This document shows, in pieces, positions 1 through 6,824 of a stretch of DNA of 10,059 nt (position 1 is its first letter; each line of letters starts with the position of its first letter). This DNA is from Armatimonadota bacterium (GTDB taxonomy: Bacteria; Armatimonadota; UBA5829): the NCBI GenBank assembly GCA_026415535.1, contig JAOAGX010000043.1:1470-11528 (forward strand). The letters are read 5' to 3'. The notes beneath the pieces are model-generated. The model was not told where the DNA came from and ran no database searches. It worked only from the letters and a program-made list of their open reading frames with translations. Position numbers and translations under genes: made by a program.

Positions 1-22
1 CGTTCGTGATAAGTATGTTCAT
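1..22 (-). CDS. Start of a truncated gene, possibly 5'/3'-nucleotidase SurE
   Basis: An ATG at 22 opens a frame reading MNILITN before the window ends, and the next base is G. Proteins of the SurE family (metal-dependent 5'/3'-nucleotidases) typically begin with M-x-I-L-x-T-N-D-D-G, and the trailing G fits an Asp codon. A weak AGG lies 9 bases upstream of the ATG. The start is 40 bases past the stop of the nucleoside phosphorylase on the same strand, so it could be the next gene of the operon. Only seven residues are visible, so this is a suggestion. A chance start codon or another Rossmann-like N-terminus is possible. Confidence 0.35.
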
Positions 23-62
23 CTAAAACAGCCTGTAAATCACTTAAAGCACAGAGTTTATA

Positions 63-926
63 TCATTTCGAAATCCACGAGCGCCAGTCGTCTCCGATGT
101 CTCCTCGACGCCTGTAACGCTCCATTGATCTTGCGCACGGACACGTGCGTTGATCAGGAACCGTCCGCAGCGCGTCCAGAATAATCTCGGGAAGTATTTC
201 GATTGCCGCGTCTGCCTTTGACTTTTCCTCCTGAGTAAGCATCCCTTCAAAAAGTTCACCAGATTGGTATGGTCTATCCACCACACCTTCCGCATAGTTG
301 GTGACGTAACAGATCGGGCAATAGCAAATTTCCAACTCCCTTGCCAGAAACGCCTCCGGTGCGAGAGTCATTCCCACAAGGGTGGCACCAAAGGTTGCGA
401 ACTTGCGTATCTCGGCCGCCGTCTCCAATCGAGGACCTTGCGTACAAACGTAGACGTCTCCAGTCCGGCATTGGCCTTGCCTTGTTTCGATCGCGCGTCG
501 AAGACGTTCAGCGAGGTCAGGGCAAAACACCGGGTTTTGTCTGATGAAACCGATCCCTCTCCCCTCGAAAAAAGTTGACGGCCTGCCGCGAGTTTCATCG
601 ACGATGTCCACCGGCACGAGTATCTCGCCAATTGCTAGACCAGGATCGATCGCACCCGGCCCCGACCACGAGACAATTCTCTCCACCCCAAGTTCCTTTA
701 GCGCCCAGATGTTCGCGCGGTAGTTGACAAACGGGGCCGAGACCTCGTAACCGCTTTCACCGTGCCTGGAGATCACCATTACCTCTAAATCGCCCACCAG
801 TGCCAAGCGGATAGTCGCGGACAGACCAAAAGGCGTCCTGATAGGTTCAAGAACTGCAGCACCTCCAAGCCTATGCACCCACCGATATCCTTGACTTCCG
901 GCTATGATCGCGTGTCTGGCAACCAT
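63..926 (-). CDS. PNP/MTAP-family nucleoside phosphorylase; candidate futalosine-cleaving enzyme
   Basis: A 287-residue member of the purine nucleoside/methylthioadenosine phosphorylase family (family call confident, substrate not). These enzymes split the purine-ribose bond with phosphate. Visible family blocks, numbered from the ATG at 926, are the Arg54-His55 phosphate pair, VNYRANIWALKELG near 67-80, the GPRLETAAE block with Glu168, VGMT ending at Thr187, LAREL near 194-198, and VTNY with Asn210. Glu168 and Asn210 align with Glu201 and Asn243 of human PNP, where human MTAP has Ser178 and Asp220, so a 6-oxopurine base such as hypoxanthine is inferred. The N-terminal loop reads GSQG instead of the usual GG(T/S)G, and SGPG replaces TACG. 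The gene follows mqnC by 13 bases, which suggests action on futalosine in place of MqnB. MTI/MTA or inosine/guanosine salvage are alternatives. A GTG at 929 is another possible start; neither has a clear ribosome site. The C-terminal ~30 residues are Arg-rich and not recognised. Confidence 0.85.
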   Translation of the reverse strand: MVARHAIIAGSQGYRWVHRLGGAAVLEPIRTPFGLSATIRLALVGDLEVMVISRHGESGYEVSAPFVNYRANIWALKELGVERIVSWSGPGAIDPGLAIGEILVPVDIVDETRGRPSTFFEGRGIGFIRQNPVFCPDLAERLRRAIETRQGQCRTGDVYVCTQGPRLETAAEIRKFATFGATLVGMTLAPEAFLARELEICYCPICYVTNYAEGVVDRPYQSGELFEGMLTQEEKSKADAAIEILPEIILDALRTVPDQRTCPCARSMERYRRRGDIGDDWRSWISK

Positions 927-939
927 CACTAGGTTTGTG

Positions 940-2016
940 TCAATGTTTATCGCCTACAACTTGTATAATCCTATATAGCGTAGTCCGTCGAGCAGGATTG
1001 TATCCGGCCCCGCGAATGATTTCTATCAGAGACACCTCATCTGCCCGGTAAGCGACTCCGGCGGCAGCAACCACGTTCTCCTCAATCATCGTACCGCCAA
1101 TGTCGTTAGCCCCGCACCGCAGGGCAAGCTGAGCTATTTCCTTTCCCTGAGTCACCCACGACGCCTGCACGTTTTCAAAATTGTCCAGGAACAACCGCGA
1201 GATCGAAAGCGTGCGCAGATAGTCGTGACCTCCAACTGGATTGCCGCCTAGCTCGGTGTTGCCCGGCTGATATGTCCACGGTATGAACGCGGTAAATACT
1301 CCAATCTCATCCTGCAGGTTACGAATTGCAGATAGGTGCGCCACGCGCTCACTAAGCGTTTCGCCCATTCCAAAAACCATCGTGGCCGTCGCGCGCATTC
1401 CGAGTTCGGCGGTTGCCCGCATGACCTCAAGCCACTCAGAGACTGAGCATTTCTTCGGGCTAACCCGCCGCCGAAATGAATTCACAAGTATCTCAGCACC
1501 ACCGCCCGGTAGCGAATCCAACCCGGCTTCTTTGAGTCCTCTCAAAGTCTCTAGAATACTCATGCCAGAGATTCGCGAAATATGCACGATCTCTGGTGCG
1601 GAAAGGGAATGAATTTGAACGTCGAACCTTTGCTTTATTGAGCGAAACAAACTCTGAAAGTAGTCGATCTTGAGATCTGGGTGCAAACCGCCTTGCATAA
1701 GTATCTGCGTTGCCCCTAGTCTGACAGCCTCCTCGATCTTATCAATTATTTGCTCGGTCGTAAGGACATACCCATCCGGATGACCGGGCGGACGGTAGAA
1801 AGCACAGAACGCGCAACCGGACACGCAAATGTTGGTGTAGTTGATGTTCCGATCGATAATGTAGGTGCGAATACGTTCGGGATGCTTGCGAGCGCACACT
1901 TGGTCTGCCGCCCATGCTAGCTCCGGTAAAGACACTTCATCAAAGAGGCGAAGCGCTTCCGGTTCGGTGATCCGTTTGCCGTCGACAGCTGCCGTCAGAA
2001 TATCCGCAACTTTCAT
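940..2016 (-). CDS. mqnC: Cyclic dehypoxanthinyl futalosine synthase (radical SAM)
   Basis: MqnC converts dehypoxanthine futalosine into cyclic dehypoxanthinyl futalosine by radical SAM chemistry in the futalosine pathway to menaquinone, in the cytoplasm. The 358-residue protein has the 4Fe-4S motif CX3CX2C at Cys64, Cys68 and Cys71, preceded by RNINYTN and followed by CAFYRPPG. Further MqnC signatures are ILMQGGLHPDL, GLDSLPGGGAEIL, TATMVFGMGET and AFIPWTYQPGNTELGG. The WT-x-QPGNTEL form and MQGG distinguish it from MqnE. The frame is open up to a start at 2070, but the ATG at 2016 is chosen. It overlaps the mqnA stop as ATGA, has GGAGG seven bases upstream, and gives a normal length beginning MKVADIL. 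The overlap implies translational coupling to mqnA. No residue loss or frameshift is seen. Confidence 0.95.
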   Translation of the reverse strand: MKVADILTAAVDGKRITEPEALRLFDEVSLPELAWAADQVCARKHPERIRTYIIDRNINYTNICVSGCAFCAFYRPPGHPDGYVLTTEQIIDKIEEAVRLGATQILMQGGLHPDLKIDYFQSLFRSIKQRFDVQIHSLSAPEIVHISRISGMSILETLRGLKEAGLDSLPGGGAEILVNSFRRRVSPKKCSVSEWLEVMRATAELGMRATATMVFGMGETLSERVAHLSAIRNLQDEIGVFTAFIPWTYQPGNTELGGNPVGGHDYLRTLSISRLFLDNFENVQASWVTQGKEIAQLALRCGANDIGGTMIEENVVAAAGVAYRADEVSLIEIIRGAGYNPARRTTLYRIIQVVGDKH

Positions 2017-2798
2017 CCGACGGCCTCCACCGAGGTCACGCATGTGTTGAGCAAGGAGTGTTCGAGACACTTACTGCGGAAAACCGCCAGCCCTTCCGCT
2101 TCGCGCTCACCTAGGCGGTATGTGATTGTCGTTGACAGATATTCGTAACAAGTCTCAAAAGACAGACCGAGTCTGGTCGATTCCTCCTTGGCAATCTTCT
2201 CCAGTTGTGACAGGCCCTTTTCGCAACTCTCGTGTAGTACCGCCACGATTTCGTCAGTCATTTCACGTCCAACCCAGAGCGCAAACACCGCCGGTAGACC
2301 AGTGAGTTTTTTCCACTCTTCCGCCAAGTCAAGTATGTAAAGCCCCTCTCTCGGACAAGTCATAGCCGGATCGCCTATCACAAGAGCAGCATCGCACTGA
2401 TCAAGCATCGCCGACACCGGGTGTGGTGTCATTCTAAGGAACCTTGGATGCAACCCGTAAGACTCCGCCAGAATGATCCTAAGCATATTAGCCCCCGAGA
2501 GACTACCATAGTCAAGAGCAATAGTGTTTATGTTTTGAACCATAACCCTAGACAACATTAGAACGCTCTTGACCGGTCCATCGGCGGCGATACATATCCC
2601 CGGGCATACCTCCAGTTCAGGGTGTGTAAAGGTCGCAAAACTAGAGACGGGCGCAGCAGCAATCTCACCTGATACAAGCATCTTGGCAAGTTCGGCAGGA
2701 GGCGCGTAAACAAGTTCCCAACCGGAGGGTATCTCGCCTTGCTCCAACGAGTATATCAGCGGCTTAACGTTTAAGTAGGGCAGGCAGCCCAACTTCAT
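2013..2798 (-). CDS. mqnA: Chorismate dehydratase
   Basis: MqnA removes water from chorismate to give 3-[(1-carboxyvinyl)oxy]benzoate, the first committed step of the futalosine pathway. The 261-residue protein has the periplasmic-binding-like fold signatures of the family: LPYLNVKPL near residues 6-14, APVSSFA near 49-55, DAALVIGDPAM near 136-146, and a TGLP-x-VFALW block beginning at about 166. No signal peptide is seen, as expected for a cytosolic enzyme. The frame extends upstream to an ATG at 2834, but the ATG at 2798 gives the standard short N-terminus (MKLGCLPYLN) and has GAGG nine bases ahead. It overlaps the end of mqnE by 35 bases and shares ATGA with mqnC. The central substrate-loop motif, usually close to D-x-S-S-R-T-S, reads DYGSLSGAN here, which is a departure. 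MqnD is a related family, but the DLAEEW...TGLP block and the length favour MqnA. Confidence 0.92.
   Translation of the reverse strand: MKLGCLPYLNVKPLIYSLEQGEIPSGWELVYAPPAELAKMLVSGEIAAAPVSSFATFTHPELEVCPGICIAADGPVKSVLMLSRVMVQNINTIALDYGSLSGANMLRIILAESYGLHPRFLRMTPHPVSAMLDQCDAALVIGDPAMTCPREGLYILDLAEEWKKLTGLPAVFALWVGREMTDEIVAVLHESCEKGLSQLEKIAKEESTRLGLSFETCYEYLSTTITYRLGEREAEGLAVFRSKCLEHSLLNTCVTSVEAVG
2024..2028 (-). promoter_or_regulatory. Ribosome binding site deciding the mqnC start
   Basis: GGAGG on the minus strand lies seven bases upstream of the ATG at 2016, inside the end of mqnA. It supports this start over the upstream in-frame start at 2070. Confidence 0.8.
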
Positions 2799-3897
2799 CT
2801 CGAACAACCTCGTTGTATAGGGTGTCACGTTCAATAGGTACGGTTCCGGTCTCTTCGATCAGCGCCTTGATCTGCGGAACTGCGAGACCTTCGGGCGTAG
2901 CGGCACCGGCTCTATGGGTAATTTTCTCCTCAACAACCGTACCGTCGAAGTCGTCCGCGCCAAAGCTTAGTGCTACTTGGGCCAGCTTGATGCCTAACAT
3001 TATCCAGAAAACTTTAACATGAGGCACGTTGTCCAGCATAAGCCTTGATATTGAATAGACCTTAAGGTCATCTATTGCACTCTGCAGTCTCAGCTTGTTA
3101 TCTACTCGCGTGTTGGACGGGTGGAATTTGAGCGGTATGAACGACATGAATCCGCCGGTTGAATCCTGAAGTTCCCGCAGTGCCAATATGTGTTCGACTC
3201 GTTCGCGGTCCGTTTCAATATGACCATAAAGCATAGTGGCATTGCTCTTGATGCCGAGCATGTGCGCCTCTCGCATAACGTCGAGCCATTTTTCAGCCGA
3301 AAGCTTCTCGGGACACAATTGTCGACGCACTCGCGGCGCGAACACCTCTGCTCCGCCGCCAGGAATCGAACCAAGTCCGGCATCGCGCAGCCTTGCCAGT
3401 GTTTGTCGAATGCTTATCCCTGCAGTGTCGGCAATATGAGCGATCTCTACAGCGGTAAACGCTTGGAGGTGTACCTCGGGGAAACTCGATTTTAGCGATT
3501 CCAACATCGACGTATAGTACTCAAACGGCATTTTTGGATGACATCCTCCGACAATGTGGAGTTCGGTAAACCTCATCGCGTCGTAGAGCTCCGCGGCACG
3601 ATCAACTATTTCGTCTACAGGCATCACATAGGCATCACGATCATCCTCACTGCGCGAAAACGCACAGAACGCACACCGGTTGCAACATATATCCGTATAG
3701 TTGATATGGCGATTGACCACATAGTAAGTTCGGTCGCCGTTCAGTCTGCGGCGTATCTCGTTGGCAACGGCTCCGATCGCGGGCAGATCGTCGGATTGAA
3801 AAAGTCGAATGCCGTCCTCCGCGCTCAGCCTCTCACCATCGAGAGCGCGGAACAGAATGTCCCGGACCTCGCTTCTACCGACTATTTCTTCGATCAT
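2764..3897 (-). CDS. mqnE: Aminodeoxyfutalosine synthase (radical SAM)
   Basis: MqnE joins the MqnA product to the adenosyl group of SAM, giving 6-amino-6-deoxyfutalosine with loss of CO2. The 377-residue protein carries CX3CX2C at Cys71, Cys75 and Cys78 within NRHINYTDICCNRCAFCAF. It shows the MqnE-type signatures LHIVGGCHPKMPF near 113-125, GLGSIPGGGAEVF, SNATMLYGHIET and FIPLKFHPSNT. The VGGCHP and YGHIET blocks separate it from its paralogue MqnC, which is encoded two genes downstream. The ATG at 3897 overlaps the stop of the prenyltransferase gene as ATGA, and only a weak GGAT precedes it, so coupling to the upstream gene probably drives translation. Length and motifs are complete. Because the product carries adenine, a deaminase or an adenine-removing enzyme is needed before MqnC; no deaminase is encoded in the window. 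Confidence 0.94.
   Translation of the reverse strand: MIEEIVGRSEVRDILFRALDGERLSAEDGIRLFQSDDLPAIGAVANEIRRRLNGDRTYYVVNRHINYTDICCNRCAFCAFSRSEDDRDAYVMPVDEIVDRAAELYDAMRFTELHIVGGCHPKMPFEYYTSMLESLKSSFPEVHLQAFTAVEIAHIADTAGISIRQTLARLRDAGLGSIPGGGAEVFAPRVRRQLCPEKLSAEKWLDVMREAHMLGIKSNATMLYGHIETDRERVEHILALRELQDSTGGFMSFIPLKFHPSNTRVDNKLRLQSAIDDLKVYSISRLMLDNVPHVKVFWIMLGIKLAQVALSFGADDFDGTVVEEKITHRAGAATPEGLAVPQIKALIEETGTVPIERDTLYNEVVRDEVGLPALLKR
2808..2811 (-). promoter_or_regulatory. Ribosome binding site deciding the mqnA start
   Basis: GAGG on the minus strand is nine bases before the ATG at 2798, inside the end of mqnE. It favours the short MqnA N-terminus over the ATG at 2834. Confidence 0.6.
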
Positions 3898-4766
3898 ATC
3901 AGCACATCCGTCGCCACAAATACCAGCATTGCCATGCTTACTAATCCGTTAGCGGTGAAGAAGGCTGAGTTAACGCGGCTGATGTCGTCAGCCGACACAA
4001 TACTTTGCTCGTAGAAAAGACACAGTGCAGCAAGCGCCACACCAACATAATACAGCGTCCCCATCGCGCACATGATTCCGAACCATACGAGAAGAGTGAC
4101 TGCAGCCACATGAAATAGCCTTGATACGACCAACGACCATCCGGCCCCGATTCTCGCCGGCAAAGAGAACAGGCCAATCTTGCGATCAAAGTCGATGTCC
4201 TGCAGTGAATAGATGATGTCGAACCCTGCCGTCCAAAGCGCCACAGCTGCACTTAATACTATAGGCGGAAGATCAATTTCTCCCCTAACCGCTATCCAAG
4301 CACCAATTGGTGCAATCCCCAGACACAAACCTAGCCACACGTGAGAGAGGCTCGTAAAGCGCTTCGAATACGAATAACCAACTACTGCGAGCAAAGCAAC
4401 CGGTGAAAGCGCAAACGCAAGTGGATTGAGCATATAGGCCGACAAGATCAAAATCGCCGATCCGGCCAATACAATCACCCAGGCAGTGGCATGTGATACC
4501 AGTCCCCTTGGAATGGCTCGATCCGCCGTCCTCGGGTTGAGCGCATCAAGCTGGGAATCGGCTATTCGGTTGAACGCCATTGCGGCACTTCTTGCACCAA
4601 CCATCGCTACAAGAATCCAACCAAGCGTTCGCCAATCGGGAAGCCCGGCTGCCGCTACCAAAGCCGATGAAAGCGCGAATGGTAGCGCGAACACCGTGTG
4701 TTCGAACTTGATCATTTCAAGCACAATTACTGCCCTCCGAATCACGCCCACGCTCAATCGCCCCAC
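3894..4766 (-). CDS. mqnP: UbiA-family prenyltransferase, MqnP type
   Basis: This is an integral membrane prenyltransferase expected to transfer a polyprenyl chain onto the naphthoate ring in menaquinone synthesis. The 290-residue protein opens with the MIKFEHTVFALPFAL block typical of MqnP/UbiA enzymes. It has both Asp-rich magnesium-diphosphate motifs: N66-R-I-A-D70-S-Q-L-D74, and D183-I-I-Y-S-L-Q-D190-I-D-F-D194. About eight hydrophobic membrane segments are spread through the chain. The frame given starts at a GTG in the last codons of the ubiX gene (13-base overlap). A GTG at 4751, two bases after the ubiX stop and preceded by a G-rich stretch, is an equally reasonable start and would remove five residues. 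It is coupled to mqnE by ATGA. UbiA for ubiquinone is a formal alternative, but the mqn neighbours argue for menaquinone. Confidence 0.9.
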   Translation of the reverse strand: MGRLSVGVIRRAVIVLEMIKFEHTVFALPFALSSALVAAAGLPDWRTLGWILVAMVGARSAAMAFNRIADSQLDALNPRTADRAIPRGLVSHATAWVIVLAGSAILILSAYMLNPLAFALSPVALLAVVGYSYSKRFTSLSHVWLGLCLGIAPIGAWIAVRGEIDLPPIVLSAAVALWTAGFDIIYSLQDIDFDRKIGLFSLPARIGAGWSLVVSRLFHVAAVTLLVWFGIMCAMGTLYYVGVALAALCLFYEQSIVSADDISRVNSAFFTANGLVSMAMLVFVATDVLI

Positions 4767-5335
4767 CCTTTTACAAGCCGAATCCCCTCACCCAGTGTGC
4801 AAAGGACCCTGTCTATTACGAAGTCCAACAAGTCACCGATAGATTTCGCCCCAGCATAGAACGCCGGAGCAGCAGGAAGAACGACTGCTCCAGCTTCAGC
4901 CAGCGTTGTCAGGTTGCGCAGATGAATCAAGCTCAAAGGTGTCTCTCTAACGACCAGTATGAGCTTGCGTTTCTCCTTCAAGCAGACGTCGGCGGCACGA
5001 GTTACCAGATCGTTCGAGATACCCGAGGCAATTCGACCGACAACTCCCATTGAACAAGGCACTATGACCATACCCTCATAGAAATGCGAACCACTGGCTG
5101 GTGGCGCATGCAAATCTGTTGAAGAAAATAACGAAAACTTTGACCGGTCGCCGCTTGGTGCCATCTCTACAAGTCGTTCGACGCCTAGTTCGTCCCGCAT
5201 TATGTCCAGCGCGTTGTCGGAGGCGACGAGGTATATACGGTCGTAAACTTGTGGAAGGATCTCGAGCAACCGACGCGCGTAGAGCATTCCGCTCGCTCCT
5301 GTGATGGCCACCATTATCCTGCGGTGATCAACCAA
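4754..5335 (-). CDS. ubiX: UbiX-family flavin prenyltransferase
   Basis: UbiX-type enzymes attach a dimethylallyl group to reduced FMN and so make prenylated FMN, the cofactor of UbiD decarboxylases. The 193-residue protein has the flavoprotein signature VAITGASGMLYARRLLE near 9-25, followed by LVASDNA and the conserved APPASGSHF-x-x-GMVIVPCSMG block. After these come ISNDLVTRAADVCLKEKRKLILVVRE, the PLSLIHLRN motif and PAAPAFY. All are diagnostic. It sits directly after the UbiD gene with an 8-base overlap, fitting its role as cofactor supplier; in futalosine operons this protein has been called MqnM or MqnL. The start is a TTG at 5335, supported by AGGAG seven bases upstream. An ATG at 5314 (Met8) is the alternative and would still leave the GASG motif intact. 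Confidence 0.94.
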   Translation of the reverse strand: MVDHRRIMVAITGASGMLYARRLLEILPQVYDRIYLVASDNALDIMRDELGVERLVEMAPSGDRSKFSLFSSTDLHAPPASGSHFYEGMVIVPCSMGVVGRIASGISNDLVTRAADVCLKEKRKLILVVRETPLSLIHLRNLTTLAEAGAVVLPAAPAFYAGAKSIGDLLDFVIDRVLCTLGEGIRLVKGWGD

Positions 5336-6776
5336 TTCCTAGCTCCTGCCAAATCGCGTCGATCTTGCGTTTCACTTTTGGGTCCATAACAATCTCATCC
5401 GGCCAAGTGCGGTAATGACCTTCACCGGCAAGCTTACGTGTCGCGTCGACCCCCATTTTCGAACCGAATAGAGGCTGGGGCGCAGCATGATCGAGCGCGT
5501 CGACCGGTCCTTCCGTAAACACGATGTCCCGCTTTGGGTCAATATTGCTCCCAAGCCTCCACAGAACTTCACTGGTATCCTGAACATTCACATCCTCATC
5601 AAAAACCACTATTACTTTCGTAAACATCATTTGCCCAAGACCCCAAAGTGCGTTCATTACTTTGCGCGCTTGCATGGGGTAGCGCTTGCGAATGGATACA
5701 AACGCCAGGTTGTGAAAGATCCCCTCGACAGGAAGGTTTATGTCGACAATCTCAGGTATCTGCGACCGGATCAAGGGCAGAAATATGCGCTCGGTGGCCT
5801 TGCCAAGGTAACAGTCCTCCATCGGAGGTCTACCAACGATGGTTGCTGGGTAGATTGGATTTCTCCGATGAGTGATGCAGGTTATGTGAAACACAGGATA
5901 TTCCTCGGTAGGTGAATAGTACCCAGTGTGATCGCCGAATGGTCCCTCGATACGCCGCTCGTAAGGCTCGACATATCCCTCCAGCACAATCTCCGCATCA
6001 GCAGGAACTTCCTGATGAATCGTAATGCAACGAACCATTTCCACTGGCGCTTTGCGCAGGAATCCCGCAAATATCATCTCATCAAGATCCTCTGGCAGGG
6101 GTGCAGTAGCTGCATAGGTTATTGCGGGATCTCCGCCTAATGCAACAGCAACCTCCATCCTCCTGCCTTGCTTCTCGTACTCCGAATAGTGTCTAGCCCC
6201 GACTTTGTGCACGTGCCAATGCATACCAGTAGTATGTTCGTCGTAGACGTGCATCCGATACATGCCCACGTTACGCTTGCTGGTGTCAGGATCCTTAGTG
6301 AACACCATCGGCAACGTAATGAAGCGGCCGCCGTCATCAGGCCAACATTTCAAAATCGGTAGGAAGTCCAGACTTGCATCGTCGCCAGTCCTTATCACCT
6401 CCTGGCAAGGTGCATTCCCCACCGTTTTCGGAAATATCGACGCCAGCTTCGCAAGCTTGGGGAGCAATCTGAGTTTGTCCAAAAAATTACCTGGAGGCTC
6501 TACATTAAGCAGCGATTCGATCTCTGCTCCGATATCGTCAAGTCGCTCAACTCCAAGTGCCATCGCCATTCGGCGCATTGTACCGAATTGATTGATGAGC
6601 ACTGGTAGCCTCGACCCCTCCACATCCTCGAACAAAAGAGCCGGGCCGCCGGACTTGACCGTGCGATCTGCAATCTCGGTTATCTCAAGTTCGGGACTTA
6701 TGTGCTGACGTACGCGCACAAGTTCTCCTTCGCGCTCAAGCCGGGAAACGAAATCGCGAAGGTCCGCATAGGCCAT
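5328..6776 (-). CDS. ubiD: UbiD-family decarboxylase of the menaquinone pathway
   Basis: This is a prenyl-FMN-dependent (de)carboxylase of the UbiD family. In this operon it probably decarboxylates 1,4-dihydroxy-6-naphthoate or its prenylated form on the way to menaquinone. The 482-residue protein is of normal length and contains RNVGMYRMHVYD with Asn169 and Arg174, and MHWHVHKVGARH near 185-196. The EGPFGDHTGYYS block places the acidic pair at Glu277 and Asp282, with the catalytic R...E..D/E set intact. Metal and cofactor binding residues (Asn169, His in HWHVH, Glu in the LEGYVEP region) appear present. The ATG at 6776 has GGAG seven bases upstream. As the first gene of the overlapping cluster it is followed immediately by its cofactor enzyme UbiX. 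The homologous ubiquinone enzyme UbiD is the closest alternative; the mqn neighbours decide against it. Confidence 0.93.
   Translation of the reverse strand: MAYADLRDFVSRLEREGELVRVRQHISPELEITEIADRTVKSGGPALLFEDVEGSRLPVLINQFGTMRRMAMALGVERLDDIGAEIESLLNVEPPGNFLDKLRLLPKLAKLASIFPKTVGNAPCQEVIRTGDDASLDFLPILKCWPDDGGRFITLPMVFTKDPDTSKRNVGMYRMHVYDEHTTGMHWHVHKVGARHYSEYEKQGRRMEVAVALGGDPAITYAATAPLPEDLDEMIFAGFLRKAPVEMVRCITIHQEVPADAEIVLEGYVEPYERRIEGPFGDHTGYYSPTEEYPVFHITCITHRRNPIYPATIVGRPPMEDCYLGKATERIFLPLIRSQIPEIVDINLPVEGIFHNLAFVSIRKRYPMQARKVMNALWGLGQMMFTKVIVVFDEDVNVQDTSEVLWRLGSNIDPKRDIVFTEGPVDALDHAAPQPLFGSKMGVDATRKLAGEGHYRTWPDEIVMDPKVKRKIDAIWQELGIG
5343..5347 (-). promoter_or_regulatory. Ribosome binding site supporting the TTG start of ubiX
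   Basis: AGGAG on the minus strand is seven bases upstream of the TTG at 5335, inside the last codons of the UbiD gene. It makes the rare TTG start more likely than the ATG at 5314. Confidence 0.6.
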
Positions 6777-6824
6777 TTTCTTACTCCGTTAAACCGGCCA
6801 TAGCGGGATCACAAGGCAGATACG

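Noticed and set aside
940..3897. mqnC and mqnE as a recent duplication
   Set aside because: Each carries its own diagnostic family motifs, so they are ancient paralogues with different functions.
3538..4014. 158-codon plus-strand open frame
   Set aside because: It lies opposite mqnE and the prenyltransferase gene, both confidently identified, and shows no recognisable protein features.
5487..5915. 142-codon plus-strand open frame
   Set aside because: It is antisense to the well-supported UbiD gene and has no family resemblance.
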